Origin: Selenomonas sp.
GTDB lineage: Bacteria > Bacillota > Negativicutes > Selenomonadales > Selenomonadaceae
NCBI RefSeq assembly: GCF_022771645.1
Contig: NZ_JALFCU010000090.1
Span: 1 to 31,867, forward strand
DNA length: 31,867 nt
Reading direction: 5' to 3'
In this document: piece after piece, positions 7,531-15,208 of the stretch
Position numbering within the stretch: position 1 is the stretch's first letter
How the letters are laid out: each line of letters opens with the position of its first letter
The notes under the pieces: model-generated
Told to the model about the DNA's origin: nothing
The model's input: the letters and a program-made list of their open reading frames with translations, nothing else
The model's database searches: none
Program-made: the position numbers and the translations under genes

Positions 7531-8208
7531 ATGGCAAAACTCAGCGATCTCGTGACGCTGCCGTTTTTCCGCGATCTCAACGACGACGAGATCCACCGCT
7601 TCCTCCACGCGACGGGGACGATCTTCAAGCGCTACGCGAAAGGCGACCGCATCCTGCGCGCGTACGACGCGAACGGTTCGATCGGCGTGCTGCTCGACGG
7701 CTCGGGACAGGTGCTGACGGAAGACCGCTTCGGCAACGAGTCGGCGAGCCACATCCTCGAGCGCGGCGCGATCCTCGGCAGCTCGTCGGCCATCCTCGGC
7801 GCGCCTGGCATCGCGTCCGTCGTCGCGCTCACGGACACGCACGTGCTCTGGGTGACGTGGCGCGCGCTCATCACGGCCGGCACGCGGCTCGGCCGCATCC
7901 ACGGCATCGTGATGAAAAACCTGCTCGAGGCGTTCTGCCGCAAGAACTATCTCATGACGCAGCAGATCGAGGTGCTGTCGCAGAAAACGCTCCGTGACCG
8001 CATCATCCTCTACCTCCTGCAACGCGAGCAGCGCCAGGGCACGACGCGCATCACCGTCCCCGGCCGCACGCAGCTCGCACGCGAGCTCTCGTGCAACCGC
8101 AGCGCGCTGACGCGCGAAATCGCGACGATGGAACGCGAAGGGCTCGTGACGATGGGCGACGACTGGCTCGCGCTCGACCACGAGAAGATCGACGGGAGCA
8201 AAGCATGA
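7531..8208 (+). CDS. Crp/Fnr-family transcriptional regulator
   Basis: A 225-aa cytoplasmic regulator. An N-terminal cupin-type effector domain (about 10-125) leads through a long helix (about 125-160) to a C-terminal winged helix-turn-helix ('GRTQLARELSCNRSALTREIATMEREGLV', about 178-206). It has only two cysteines (136 and 188) and no N-terminal cluster, so it is not a 4Fe-4S FNR; the cAMP-contact signature is also absent. The effector could be haem, NO or a metabolite. ATG 7531 is chosen over ATG 7486: AAAGGG lies 9 nt upstream and the predicted transcript starts at about 7484. The stop overlaps the ccmAB start as ATGA, making it the first gene of the ccm operon. It is the natural candidate to bind the palindrome at its own promoter and at nrfHA. 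Confidence 0.85.
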   Translation: MAKLSDLVTLPFFRDLNDDEIHRFLHATGTIFKRYAKGDRILRAYDANGSIGVLLDGSGQVLTEDRFGNESASHILERGAILGSSSAILGAPGIASVVALTDTHVLWVTWRALITAGTRLGRIHGIVMKNLLEAFCRKNYLMTQQIEVLSQKTLRDRIILYLLQREQRQGTTRITVPGRTQLARELSCNRSALTREIATMEREGLVTMGDDWLALDHEKIDGSKA

Positions 8209-9782
8209 TGCGCGTGACGTTCGACGATGTCACTAAGGTTTTTGGAACGCAGAGCGTATTAAAAAATATTTCTTGTACACTCGTCGGCGGCACGATCTAC
8301 GCCGTCACCGGCGCGAACGGCAGTGGGAAGTCGACGTTCCTGCGGCTGGCGGGACACTTATTGCGTCCCTCTGATGGAAAGGTCATCGTTGAAGATACGG
8401 CGCTACCCTCTCCGACCTCCCTTGCGGGAGGCCACCTCCCCCAGAGGGGGAGGCGTGATAAACTGGGGATTGCAAATTATTTGACCCGTGAAAAATTACG
8501 TTGCGAGATTGGGCTTTTGTCACCGGAACTTGCGCTGTCACCGGAACTCACAGGCGAAGAAGCGATCTCGTTCCTGCTCGGCCTGCGCGGCATCACGCTG
8601 ACGGAGGCGGAACGCACGGCGCTCCTCGCCCGCGTCGGCCTCGCGCCCGGCGATGCGCAGAAGCGCACGAAAGCCTGCTCGACCGGCCAGCGCCAGCGCC
8701 TCGCCCTCGCCGTCCTCATCGCGTCGAACGCTAGGCTCTGGCTGCTCGACGAACCCGGCGCAAACCTCGACGCGGCGGGAAGGGATGTCGTAAGGCGGGA
8801 AGCGCGGAACGCGGCAGATCGTGGGGCGCTCGTGCTTGTCGCGACGAATGACGAGAACGAAGCCGCGTGGGCGGATGAAGTGATTGCTTTGACTGAGATG
8901 GTCATGCAACCTAAAAAGCCTCTCCCTCAGGGAGAGGTGCCGAGCGTCAGCGAGGCGGAGCGGGTTTCGAAGGTACGCTGTAACTCAAACGCAAAACTTC
9001 CCATCGAAGGAAGTAAGAATCTTCCTTCGACAAAAAGCTCTACGCATACGTCAGGCTGTACCTTCGACACTCCCTCAGGCCCTTCGGGCCAGCCCCCTCT
9101 GAGAGGGGGCCAGAAGGACGCATTCCTCCATCTCCTCCGCCGCGAGCTCACGTCCGCCCTCCGTTCCCGCTCGTCCCTCGCCGTCATGGCGCTCTTTGCG
9201 ATCACGGCGCTGCTCGCGCTCTCGATGGCGCTCGGCGGGGCGGTGCTCGAGCCGCCGCTCCTCGCGGCGCTCCTCTGGACGCTCCTGTTCTTTGCCGCAT
9301 CCATGGGGCTCGGAGGGACATTCGCGGCCGACGAGGCCACGGGGACGCTGCTCGCGCTCCGCGTCTACGGGGCAGGGCAGGCCGTGCTCGCAGGCAAGAC
9401 GGCGTTCGCGTTCCTGACGCTTGCCGCACTTGCCATCGTGCTCGTGCCGCTGTTCTTCGTCCTGCTCGACGCATCGTGCACCGCGCCGCTCCTGCTCCTC
9501 GCGACGCTCCTCTGCGGCCTCGCCGGCCTCGCAGGCGCCGGGACGCTGCTCTCGGCGCTGACCGTCGGCGCGGCGAACCGTCCGGCAAGCGCCGGCGGCC
9601 TCCTGCCCGTGCTGCTCCTCCCCGTCATCCTGCCCGTCTTCCTCCCCGCGATCTCGCTGACCTCCGCCGCCCTCGGCGGACGCGCGGCAGGACTGTCCAT
9701 GCTCGTCGGGATGGGGCTCTATGACCTGCTACTCATCGTGAGTGCATCATTACTGTTTGATTCGTTGTGGTATGAGGACTAG
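8205..9782 (+). CDS. ccmAB: Fused haem exporter CcmA-CcmB (ABC ATPase plus permease)
   Basis: A single 525-aa reading frame carries two normally separate cytochrome c maturation proteins. Residues 1-234 are the CcmA ATPase: Walker A 'GANGSGKST' (37-44), signature 'STGQRQRLAL' (from about 159) and Walker B 'LWLLDEP' (178-184). Residues 306-525 are the CcmB permease ('LLRRELTSALRSRSSL', then about six membrane segments including 'LLPVLLLPVILPVFLPA'). CcmAB drives release of holo-CcmE from CcmC. Two palindromic repeats lie inside the frame: a half-unit (about residues 66-86) between Walker A and the signature, and a whole element forming linker 235-304. No start codon with a ribosome site was found for a separate CcmB, so fusion is the best reading. 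ATG 8205 overlaps the regulator stop and has GGGAG 6 nt upstream. Confidence 0.85.
   Translation: MMRVTFDDVTKVFGTQSVLKNISCTLVGGTIYAVTGANGSGKSTFLRLAGHLLRPSDGKVIVEDTALPSPTSLAGGHLPQRGRRDKLGIANYLTREKLRCEIGLLSPELALSPELTGEEAISFLLGLRGITLTEAERTALLARVGLAPGDAQKRTKACSTGQRQRLALAVLIASNARLWLLDEPGANLDAAGRDVVRREARNAADRGALVLVATNDENEAAWADEVIALTEMVMQPKKPLPQGEVPSVSEAERVSKVRCNSNAKLPIEGSKNLPSTKSSTHTSGCTFDTPSGPSGQPPLRGGQKDAFLHLLRRELTSALRSRSSLAVMALFAITALLALSMALGGAVLEPPLLAALLWTLLFFAASMGLGGTFAADEATGTLLALRVYGAGQAVLAGKTAFAFLTLAALAIVLVPLFFVLLDASCTAPLLLLATLLCGLAGLAGAGTLLSALTVGAANRPASAGGLLPVLLLPVILPVFLPAISLTSAALGGRAAGLSMLVGMGLYDLLLIVSASLLFDSLWYED
8404..8455 (+). repeat. Half-unit palindromic repeat inside ccmA
   Basis: Two adjacent hairpins (CCTCCC/GGGAGG, then CCTCCCCC/GGGGGAGG) in the order of the right-hand unit of the paired elements elsewhere (compare 31600-31656 and 9991-10045). 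It stays open in the ccmA frame, adding about 18 residues between Walker A and the signature. The next 70 bp are also unusually A/T-rich. Confidence 0.75.
8917..9112 (+). repeat. Paired palindromic (MITE-like) element, ccmA-ccmB linker
   Basis: A left unit (8917-8975) and an inverted right unit (9058-9112) flank a core with a central 10-bp hairpin (9004-9013 with 9021-9030; TCGAAGGAAG). GAAGGTAC at the inner edge of the left unit mirrors GTACCTTC of the right. The copy is wholly open in frame and encodes the CcmA-CcmB linker. No target-site duplication is evident. Confidence 0.8.
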
Positions 9783-9813
9783 TTTGTTGCAAGGGACGAA
9801 GCTGTTTCTTTCT

Positions 9814-10068
9814 ATTGCCAAACGTTCCATATACAGCAGCCTTCCCCTTCGGGGAAGGGGGACCGCGTTAGCGGTGGAAAGGGTGTCGGAGGTAGAAAAA
9901 TAACGGACAGCGAGATTGTAATGGCGAAGGACGAATGATCTCATACATCTTCCTTCGCAGTAACAATCCTGCGAATCGTGCATTCCTACCTCCGCCACCC
10001 GCTCCGTCGCGCTACGCGCGACACCTCTCCCGGAGGGAGAGGCTGCCGGAGTTGGAACGTTCGGTAAT
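9814..10068 (+). repeat. Paired palindromic (MITE-like) element between ccmAB and ccmC
   Basis: This fills most of the 342-bp gap between ccmAB and ccmC. Outer inverted repeats begin ATTGCCAAACGTTCCA on the left and, reverse-complemented, ATTACCGAACGTTCCA on the right (14 of 16 identical). Inside are the two-hairpin units (9838-9897 and 9985-10045) and a central CGAAGGA hairpin (9924-9931 with 9951-9958). The copy is about 255 bp long and carries no gene. Confidence 0.8.
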
Positions 10069-10124
10069 CTTTGATACGGCTTCAATAATCAAAATAAATT
10101 CTTCTCTTCCACAGGACTACTGCT

Positions 10125-10763
10125 ATGAGATATCTTACTATATTCATCGCTTTTCTCACCGTTCTCACCTTCGCCATCGTCTTCTTCGTCGTCCCACCAG
10201 CCGAGGGTCTTGGCAACTACGTCTGCATCATCTTCGTCCACATCCCGTGCGCGTGGATTGGCGCCCTTGCCTTCGTCGTCGCGGCCGTGTATGCGCGGCG
10301 CGTGCTGCGGCTGCGGGACGGCGACCGTGCGGCGTTGCTCTTTGCCGATGCGCGGTCGGCGCGATCAGCGCAGCTCGGCCTCGCGTTCACCGTCATCGCG
10401 ACCGTCACGGGCGCGGTGTTCTCGCGACTGACATGGGGCGCGTTCTGGAACTGGGACCCGCGGCAGACGACGATCCTCTGCCTGCTCATGATCTACGCGG
10501 CGTACCTCGCGCTGCGCGCCGTGCTCGAGGATCCGGAACGCCGCGCGCGGATTTCCGCGATCTACGCGCTGTTTTCCGTGCTGCCCGTGCCGTTCCTCGT
10601 CTTCGTCATCCCGCGCTTCTACTTTTCCCTGCACCCCGAGCCCGTGCTGAACAGCGCCGGCCACATCGACATGGATCCCGTCATGCTCGGGACGCTCGTC
10701 ATCGCGCTCGTTGACGTGACACTTATTTATTTGTGGCTTTTACGGAAAGGGGCGAAAGCATGA
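10125..10763 (+). CDS. ccmC: Haem-handling protein CcmC
   Basis: An inner-membrane protein of 212 aa with about six membrane segments. It presents haem in a periplasm-facing tryptophan-rich WWD motif for covalent attachment to CcmE. The motif is 'WGAFWNWDPRQT' (near residues 104-115). A conserved His (in 'FVHIPCAW') before it and another (in 'FSLHPEPV') after it match the expected axial haem ligands. Start ATG 10125 has a modest AGGA 8 nt upstream. Its stop overlaps the ccmE start as ATGA, implying translational coupling. A repeat element separates it from ccmAB, but no strong terminator was seen, so the operon probably continues. No ccmD-like small gene was found beside it. Confidence 0.92.
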   Translation: MRYLTIFIAFLTVLTFAIVFFVVPPAEGLGNYVCIIFVHIPCAWIGALAFVVAAVYARRVLRLRDGDRAALLFADARSARSAQLGLAFTVIATVTGAVFSRLTWGAFWNWDPRQTTILCLLMIYAAYLALRAVLEDPERRARISAIYALFSVLPVPFLVFVIPRFYFSLHPEPVLNSAGHIDMDPVMLGTLVIALVDVTLIYLWLLRKGAKA

Positions 10764-11128
10764 ACCGGAAAATATTATTTGTCATCATTGCCGTCGCCTT
10801 CCTCGGCTATGTCGGCTATTCCTTCATGGACAGCGTGACGCCGTACGTCGGCATCGCCGAGGCGGAATCGTCGAAATCGAGCGTCCAGGTCAAAGGCCTG
10901 CTCGCGAAGTCCGCGCCCGCGCCGCACATGGACGGTGACGACTTCGTCTTCACGCTCGAGGACGAAGCCGACGGCAAAACGATGGACGTCCGCTACCACG
11001 GGCAGAAGCCCGACCAGTTCGACCAGGCGCACCACATCGTCGCCATCGGGAAGTTCGACGGCACGGTGTTCCAGGCGGACAAATTATTAATCAAGTGCCC
11101 TTCGAAGTACGAGAAAGAAAAAAATTGA
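10760..11128 (+). CDS. ccmE: Haem chaperone CcmE, C-type (CxxxY) variant
   Basis: A membrane-anchored periplasmic haem chaperone (122 aa) that carries haem from CcmC/CcmAB to the CcmF ligase. It has one N-terminal membrane segment (about 4-22) and an OB-fold domain ('SVQVKGLLAKSA', 'FVFTLEDEADGKTMDVRYHG', 'VAIGKFDGTVFQADKLLIKCPSKY'). Classical CcmE binds haem through His in an HxxxY motif. Here the site reads Cys113-Pro-Ser-Lys-Tyr117, the CxxxY form known from Desulfovibrio and archaea and linked there to a System I* lacking CcmH. The start at 10760 overlaps the ccmC stop; an upstream TTG in the same frame is rejected. No ccmH, ccmI or ccmD is visible nearby, consistent with System I*. Confidence 0.92.
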   Translation: MNRKILFVIIAVAFLGYVGYSFMDSVTPYVGIAEAESSKSSVQVKGLLAKSAPAPHMDGDDFVFTLEDEADGKTMDVRYHGQKPDQFDQAHHIVAIGKFDGTVFQADKLLIKCPSKYEKEKN

Positions 11129-11175
11129 CATCTGCACGCTCCGTAGGTTAATCACGAATCGTGCTCTCAAACTTC

Positions 11176-11375
11176 TGCCTCCCTCTCCGAGGGAGGGGGA
11201 CCGCGAAGCGGTGGTGGGTGTGGCGGAGGTAGAATGTGACTTACACAAAGATTGTGCAGTCGAAGGAATCGCCTACGTTCTGCCTTCGCCAATCCAATCT
11301 TATGAAGCACTTATGGCCTACCTTCGCCACACCCTCAGTCAGCTTCGCTGACAGCCCCCTCGGAGAGGGGGCCTA
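11176..11375 (+). repeat. Paired palindromic (MITE-like) element between ccmE and ccmF
   Basis: A left unit (11176-11232, with GGGGGACCGCGAAGCGGTGG) and an inverted right unit (11318-11375) enclose a core with a weak CGAAGG/CCTTCG pairing (11261-11266 with 11283-11288). It occupies most of the 281-bp ccmE-ccmF gap. The hairpins lack T-runs, so they need not terminate transcription. Confidence 0.8.
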
Positions 11376-11409
11376 AAGTCGATTGACCGATAAGAAAAGG
11401 TGACTGTCT

Positions 11410-13377
11410 ATGTATTTTCTTCCTCAATTCGGCGAGCTCTTGCTCGCCCTCGCACTAGGCACGGCGCTCTTCGCGGCGCTGTCGGCGCTTGGCGGCGAGC
11501 GGTGGCGGCGCATCTCGCGCATCGACGCGCTGTGCTCCGCGATCTGTTCGATCGCCTCGGGCGTCGTGCTTTACGCGCTGTTCCTCGGCGACCACTTCGA
11601 GGTCGCGTACGTCGCGGGCTACTCGTCGAAAAGCTTGCCGCTCCTCTACAAGCTCTCGGCGTTCTGGGCCGGGCAGCAGGGCTCGTTCCTGCTGTGGCTC
11701 GTGTTCCATGCCGTCGCGCTGCTCGTGCTGCTCCGCCAGGCCGCAACCGCCGCGCCGGAGCGCGAGGGGCTGACGAATGCGGTGCTCGGCATCTTTTCGA
11801 TGCTCGCCGCCGTCCTCGCGATGCTGACGCTCGCGAAGAGCCCGTTCGAGCTCATCGCCGACGTCCCCGTCGACGGCGCGGGCATGAACCCGCTCCTCAT
11901 GGACCCGTGGATGGCCGTCCACCCGCCGATCCTCTTCCTCGGCTACGCGCTGCTCGCCGTGCCGCTCGCGTACTCGTGCGCCGCGCTCTTGACGAATGCA
12001 AAGGCAAAGCTCTGGCTCGCCAGCGCGCGAAGCTTTACGCTCGTCGCCTGGAGCTTCCTCGGCGCCGGCATTTTCATCGGCGCGTACTGGGCGTACAAAG
12101 TGCTCGGATGGGGCGGATTCTGGGGATGGGATCCTGTCGAGAACTCGTCGCTCGTGCCATGGCTGCTCGCCTGCGCGCTGCTGCACCTCCTGACGGCCGC
12201 CCACGCGCGCGAGGGCGTGCTGCCCGTCCTGCACCTCGCCGCCATCTTCACGTACGCGTTCGTGCTCTACGGCACGTTCCTGACGCGGAGCGGCATCCTC
12301 GGCGACTTCTCCGTGCATTCGTTCGCCGGCACGAGCATCGGCCTGACGCTTGCCGTCGTCAACGGCCTCATCTTGCTCGCCGGGCTCGCCCTGCTGTTCT
12401 TCCGTGCAAAAGACTTCCCGCAGACCGCGATGTATGAAAGCTATGCGAGCCGCCCGTTCATCCTTTTGCTCGGCAGCCTCGTGCTCGCTTTCATCGCGGC
12501 CATCGTCTTCGTCGGCATGTCCATGCCGCTCCTGACGCAGCTCGCGGGCAGCCCGGCCGCCGTCGACACGGGCTTCTACACGCGCACGACGGCGCCGCTC
12601 GCGCTCGTCCTCGCCGCGCTGATGGTGTATGCGTTCTATAAAAAATGGATGCAGCGCAAAGGCGCGATCGTCGCGCACGTCGGCACGCTCCTCGCGCTCG
12701 TCGCCATCGTCGCGAGCGCGAGCGGCGGCAGCCAGTCCGTCACGCTCGCGCCCGGCGAGACGCAGACCGTCCTCGGCCACGAGGTCACGTTCCTCGGCCA
12801 GACGTTCAGCGACACAGGCGACGCAAAGACGTACGACTACACCGTCGACGGCGAGCCGGCGAAAGCACTGACGAAGCTCAAAGAAAGCGGCGAAGATGCG
12901 GCGCGCGAGCCCGCGATCCTCCGCCACCTCACGGGCGATTTGTACCTCGCGCCGACGCCACCGGAAAGCGCGCACGAGGAAATCCTGCTGAAGCGCGGCC
13001 ACATGCAGATGGACGACCTCTACGCCTACCGCTATGACGACATCGAGATGACGCCCGAGGGCGACCATATGCGCGTCACGGCCGACATCGCCATCACGGA
13101 CGGCGCGACCGTCGAGCACGCGCAGCCCGTCATCCTCGCGACCGAGACCGGCGGCAAGAGCGAGCCCATCGCCATCATGAACGGCGCGAAACGCATCCGC
13201 CTCACGGGCGTCTCCGGCAACCAGGAGACGATCCGCCTCGAGCTCCTGCCGTCCATCAGCGAGCTCGCCTCCGAAAACGTCACCGTCTCGTTCTCCACAA
13301 AGCCCTTCATCTGGGTCCTCTTCGCCAGCGCCATCGCCGTCGTCGCCGGCGGCTTCCTCGCGGCGAAAGAATCGTGA
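11410..13377 (+). CDS. ccmF: Cytochrome c haem lyase subunit CcmF
   Basis: A large polytopic membrane protein (655 aa, normal length) that ligates haem from CcmE to the CxxCH cysteines of apocytochromes. 'FWAGQQGSFLLWLVFHAVA' (about 85-103) and the WWD motif 'WGGFWGWDPVENSSLVPWL' (about 233-252) are the hallmarks. 'HPPILFLGYALLAVP' and 'GTFLTRSGILGDFSVHSF' carry conserved His and Arg residues. A periplasmic domain before the last membrane segment is retained. ATG 11410 has AAGGTG 7 nt upstream. It is the last gene of the operon. With no CcmH nearby, reduction of the apocytochrome cysteines must be done by something outside the window or by CcmF alone, as proposed for System I*. Confidence 0.95.
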   Translation: MYFLPQFGELLLALALGTALFAALSALGGERWRRISRIDALCSAICSIASGVVLYALFLGDHFEVAYVAGYSSKSLPLLYKLSAFWAGQQGSFLLWLVFHAVALLVLLRQAATAAPEREGLTNAVLGIFSMLAAVLAMLTLAKSPFELIADVPVDGAGMNPLLMDPWMAVHPPILFLGYALLAVPLAYSCAALLTNAKAKLWLASARSFTLVAWSFLGAGIFIGAYWAYKVLGWGGFWGWDPVENSSLVPWLLACALLHLLTAAHAREGVLPVLHLAAIFTYAFVLYGTFLTRSGILGDFSVHSFAGTSIGLTLAVVNGLILLAGLALLFFRAKDFPQTAMYESYASRPFILLLGSLVLAFIAAIVFVGMSMPLLTQLAGSPAAVDTGFYTRTTAPLALVLAALMVYAFYKKWMQRKGAIVAHVGTLLALVAIVASASGGSQSVTLAPGETQTVLGHEVTFLGQTFSDTGDAKTYDYTVDGEPAKALTKLKESGEDAAREPAILRHLTGDLYLAPTPPESAHEEILLKRGHMQMDDLYAYRYDDIEMTPEGDHMRVTADIAITDGATVEHAQPVILATETGGKSEPIAIMNGAKRIRLTGVSGNQETIRLELLPSISELASENVTVSFSTKPFIWVLFASAIAVVAGGFLAAKES

Positions 13378-13459
13378 ATTCTTCTTTGAATGCTCCTTGC
13401 AGGAATCTGCACGAAGTGTTATACTCAAGCCGAACGTAAGGATGGCTGTCATACAGCTC

Positions 13460-13505
13460 ACCGAAAAAGAAATCCCCCTGCGGAGTTGGACACCGCAGGG
13501 GGATT
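13460..13505 (-). terminator. Terminator of the minus-strand toxin-like transcript
   Basis: A 13-bp perfect stem (13471-13483 with 13493-13505) and a 9-nt loop are followed on the minus strand by TTCTTTTTC. It would end a transcript of about 350 nt starting near 13817. It may also act weakly after ccmF on the plus strand, where the T content is poor. Confidence 0.65.
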
Positions 13506-13543
13506 GTCTTGCTAGAGAAAGTCTTTCTTTTATCCACAAAAAA

Positions 13544-13552
13544 TGGTATAAT
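13544..13552 (+). promoter_or_regulatory. Extended -10, candidate antisense RNA promoter
   Basis: TGG-TATAAT on the plus strand between the toxin ORF and the toxin transcript terminator. A transcript from about 13559 would be antisense to the 3' part of the toxin mRNA, as in txpA/RatA-type systems. The -35 is poor, and the RNA's end could not be placed; a weak hairpin lies near 13590-13625. Confidence 0.4.
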
Positions 13553-13692
13553 CGAAGCAACAAGAGCAGCTGGTGTTTTGGAAGCCATCAGCTCGCCCTT
13601 CAAAAATCTTTAGACGAGAAGGGGCTTTGGCTTGACACGTTGTCAGCATCACCTCTTCCAGATTGGCGTCTTTGCTTCGTCCGTAGCGGGTA

Positions 13693-13770
13693 CTACTTCA
13701 GAAGCTGCAGAATGCCAATCACGATTCCCCCGAACGTCAGTACGAGGCTGAGCTTTTCGTAAGTGCTCAT
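13693..13770 (-). CDS. 25-aa hydrophobic peptide, type I holin-like toxin candidate
   Basis: Too short for ordinary gene calling: 25 residues beginning 'MSTYEKLSLVLTFGG' and ending 'IVIGILQLLK', one membrane helix with a basic end. The Met-Ser-x-Tyr-Glu-x-Leu-Ser-Leu opening is that of the 'putative holin-like toxin' peptides of Firmicute type I toxin-antitoxin loci. Such peptides insert into the membrane, and a convergent antisense RNA silences them. A strong GGGGAGGTG lies 7 nt before ATG 13770, and an extended -10 (13824-13832) gives a leader of about 47 nt. A terminator follows 190 bp later, and an opposing promoter lies in between. The identification rests on motif memory and architecture; the antisense RNA is predicted only. 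Confidence 0.65.
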   Translation of the reverse strand: MSTYEKLSLVLTFGGIVIGILQLLK

Positions 13771-13823
13771 GGCAGTCACCTCCCCATCAGGGCGAGAGGC
13801 TGATGTCAGCTGCTCTTAGGAGA

Positions 13824-13832
13824 AGTATAGCA
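13824..13832 (-). promoter_or_regulatory. Extended -10 promoter of the 25-aa toxin-like gene
   Basis: Minus-strand TGC-TATACT with a predicted start near 13817. The leader contains CATCAG/CTGATG inverted repeats upstream of the ribosome site. Confidence 0.5.
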
Positions 13833-13864
13833 CACGTACTGGCGTTTTTCTATGGTTTCTTGCC

Positions 13865-13903
13865 ATCGTAAAAGCGGCCACCGCATTTCTGCGGTGGCCG
13901 CTT
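13865..13903 (-). terminator. Terminator of nrfHA
   Basis: A 14-bp perfect stem (13872-13885 with 13890-13903) with a TTTC loop lies 19 bp after the nrfA stop, followed on the minus strand by TTTTA. Confidence 0.75.
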
Positions 13904-13921
13904 GTCTGTTCAGATGCTTTT

Positions 13922-15208
13922 TCAGATGTGCGCGAGGCTGTTCGCTTCTTCGATGACCTGATGCGCGAGGTCGATGGCTTCGCCGGAGACGCGCATGCAC
14001 TTGTCCGGATTGTGGAAGCCGTTGCCGTTCTCGGCAGCGATCCAATCCCAGTAATACTGTGCTTCGCGGAGCTTCAGGCGTGCATTCGCGAGCTGCTCGT
14101 CCGTCGCGCCCGCATCCATGGCCGCTTTGACGGCGAGGTGCGCTTTCGCGACCGTGTTGCCTGCGATGCGTTGCAGACGGAAGTTGTTGTCATGGATCGT
14201 CTTGACGCGGGCCGTCAGCGTCTCGGCGCTCTCGTCGTGGCACTTCAGGCACGACTCCTGCGTCGTCTTCAGCGGGCTCGTCATCCAATGCGACGTGTAC
14301 TTCTTGCCATCCTTGCGCATGTACGGCATATGGCAGTCGACGCACGTGACGCCGTTCTCGGCGTGGACGCTCGTCGCCCAGATCTCGAAGTCCGGATGCT
14401 GCGCCTTGAGCATCATCGTCTTCGAATCCGGATGCATCCAGTCGCCCTTGAACGCGCCGGCCTGGCCGCTCTGGTAGAACTGGAACTCTTCTTCCGGCTC
14501 CCAGCCGTTGTCAAACGGATGGTTGACGCGGCCGTCCTCCGCCGTGAAGTAATATTCGTTGTGGCACTGGCCGCAGACATACGCGCGCTTGTCGTTGTGC
14601 GGCGCGTTGTTCACATCAATGCCCTTGCGCGCCATGGCCTCGACGAAGCCCTGCTGGTAGACGCGGAGCTCCATCGTCTCGGGATCGTGGCACGTCGAGC
14701 AGCCGAACCACTGGTCGTCCTCTATCGGGGCGATGACATCATTGATCGGTTTCGACGCGTACTCCCAGCCGCTCTGCTTGAAGTAGACATCATACATGTA
14801 CGAGCCCTTGCACGTGATGCAGCTGCCCTTCTGGCCCGGCAGGCGCTTCGTGTTCTTGAAGTCCTCGCCGGCGTACGTATGGCCGCGGGCGACGTCGTAC
14901 TGGATGGAGAACTTGTAGCCTTTGAAATTCTCGAGGATCTCCGGCTCGATGTCAAAGTACGAGTTGCCGCCCATGCTGCCGCCGTAGCCGGTCGGCGACG
15001 GGTCGGTCTCGTTGTTCTTCATGTAGGAATTGTACTCGAGCGGGTAGGCGTCCTTGTACGCTTCCTTGCCGATCTTCTGATCCTCCGGGATTTTCGCGAG
15101 CTTCACGCTGTCATCGTTCGGCGCGGCGCCGATGCGCACGGCGACGAACCCGAAGAACAGGAGGCAGACAGCAGCGATTCCTGCGATGATTTTTTGCAGC
15201 TTACTCAA
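13922..15208 (-). CDS. nrfA: Ammonia-forming cytochrome c nitrite reductase, catalytic subunit
   Basis: NrfA reduces nitrite to ammonium with six electrons outside the cytoplasmic membrane, receiving them from NrfH. The 428-aa protein has an uncleaved anchor or signal (about 5-26) and five haem sites: the catalytic CxxCK (Cys130-Lys134) and CxxCH at 170, 212, 289 and 320. Active-site counterparts are present: Arg in 'YDVARGH', Tyr after the third haem ('HNEYYF') and His in 'TSVHAENG'. It begins at TTG 15208 with GGAGGGA about 7 nt upstream, and the TTG overlaps the last codons of nrfH (GTTGAGTAA), so translation is coupled. Maturation needs the ccm operon on the other side of the toxin-like locus; the CxxCK site normally also needs dedicated ligation. 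Confidence 0.96.
   Translation of the reverse strand: MSKLQKIIAGIAAVCLLFFGFVAVRIGAAPNDDSVKLAKIPEDQKIGKEAYKDAYPLEYNSYMKNNETDPSPTGYGGSMGGNSYFDIEPEILENFKGYKFSIQYDVARGHTYAGEDFKNTKRLPGQKGSCITCKGSYMYDVYFKQSGWEYASKPINDVIAPIEDDQWFGCSTCHDPETMELRVYQQGFVEAMARKGIDVNNAPHNDKRAYVCGQCHNEYYFTAEDGRVNHPFDNGWEPEEEFQFYQSGQAGAFKGDWMHPDSKTMMLKAQHPDFEIWATSVHAENGVTCVDCHMPYMRKDGKKYTSHWMTSPLKTTQESCLKCHDESAETLTARVKTIHDNNFRLQRIAGNTVAKAHLAVKAAMDAGATDEQLANARLKLREAQYYWDWIAAENGNGFHNPDKCMRVSGEAIDLAHQVIEEANSLAHI

Noticed and set aside
11455..13563. Long minus-strand open frame (about 700 codons) opposite ccmF
   Set aside because: A mirror of ccmF codon bias; Arg/Glu/Asp-rich with no recognisable family. ccmF itself is unmistakable.
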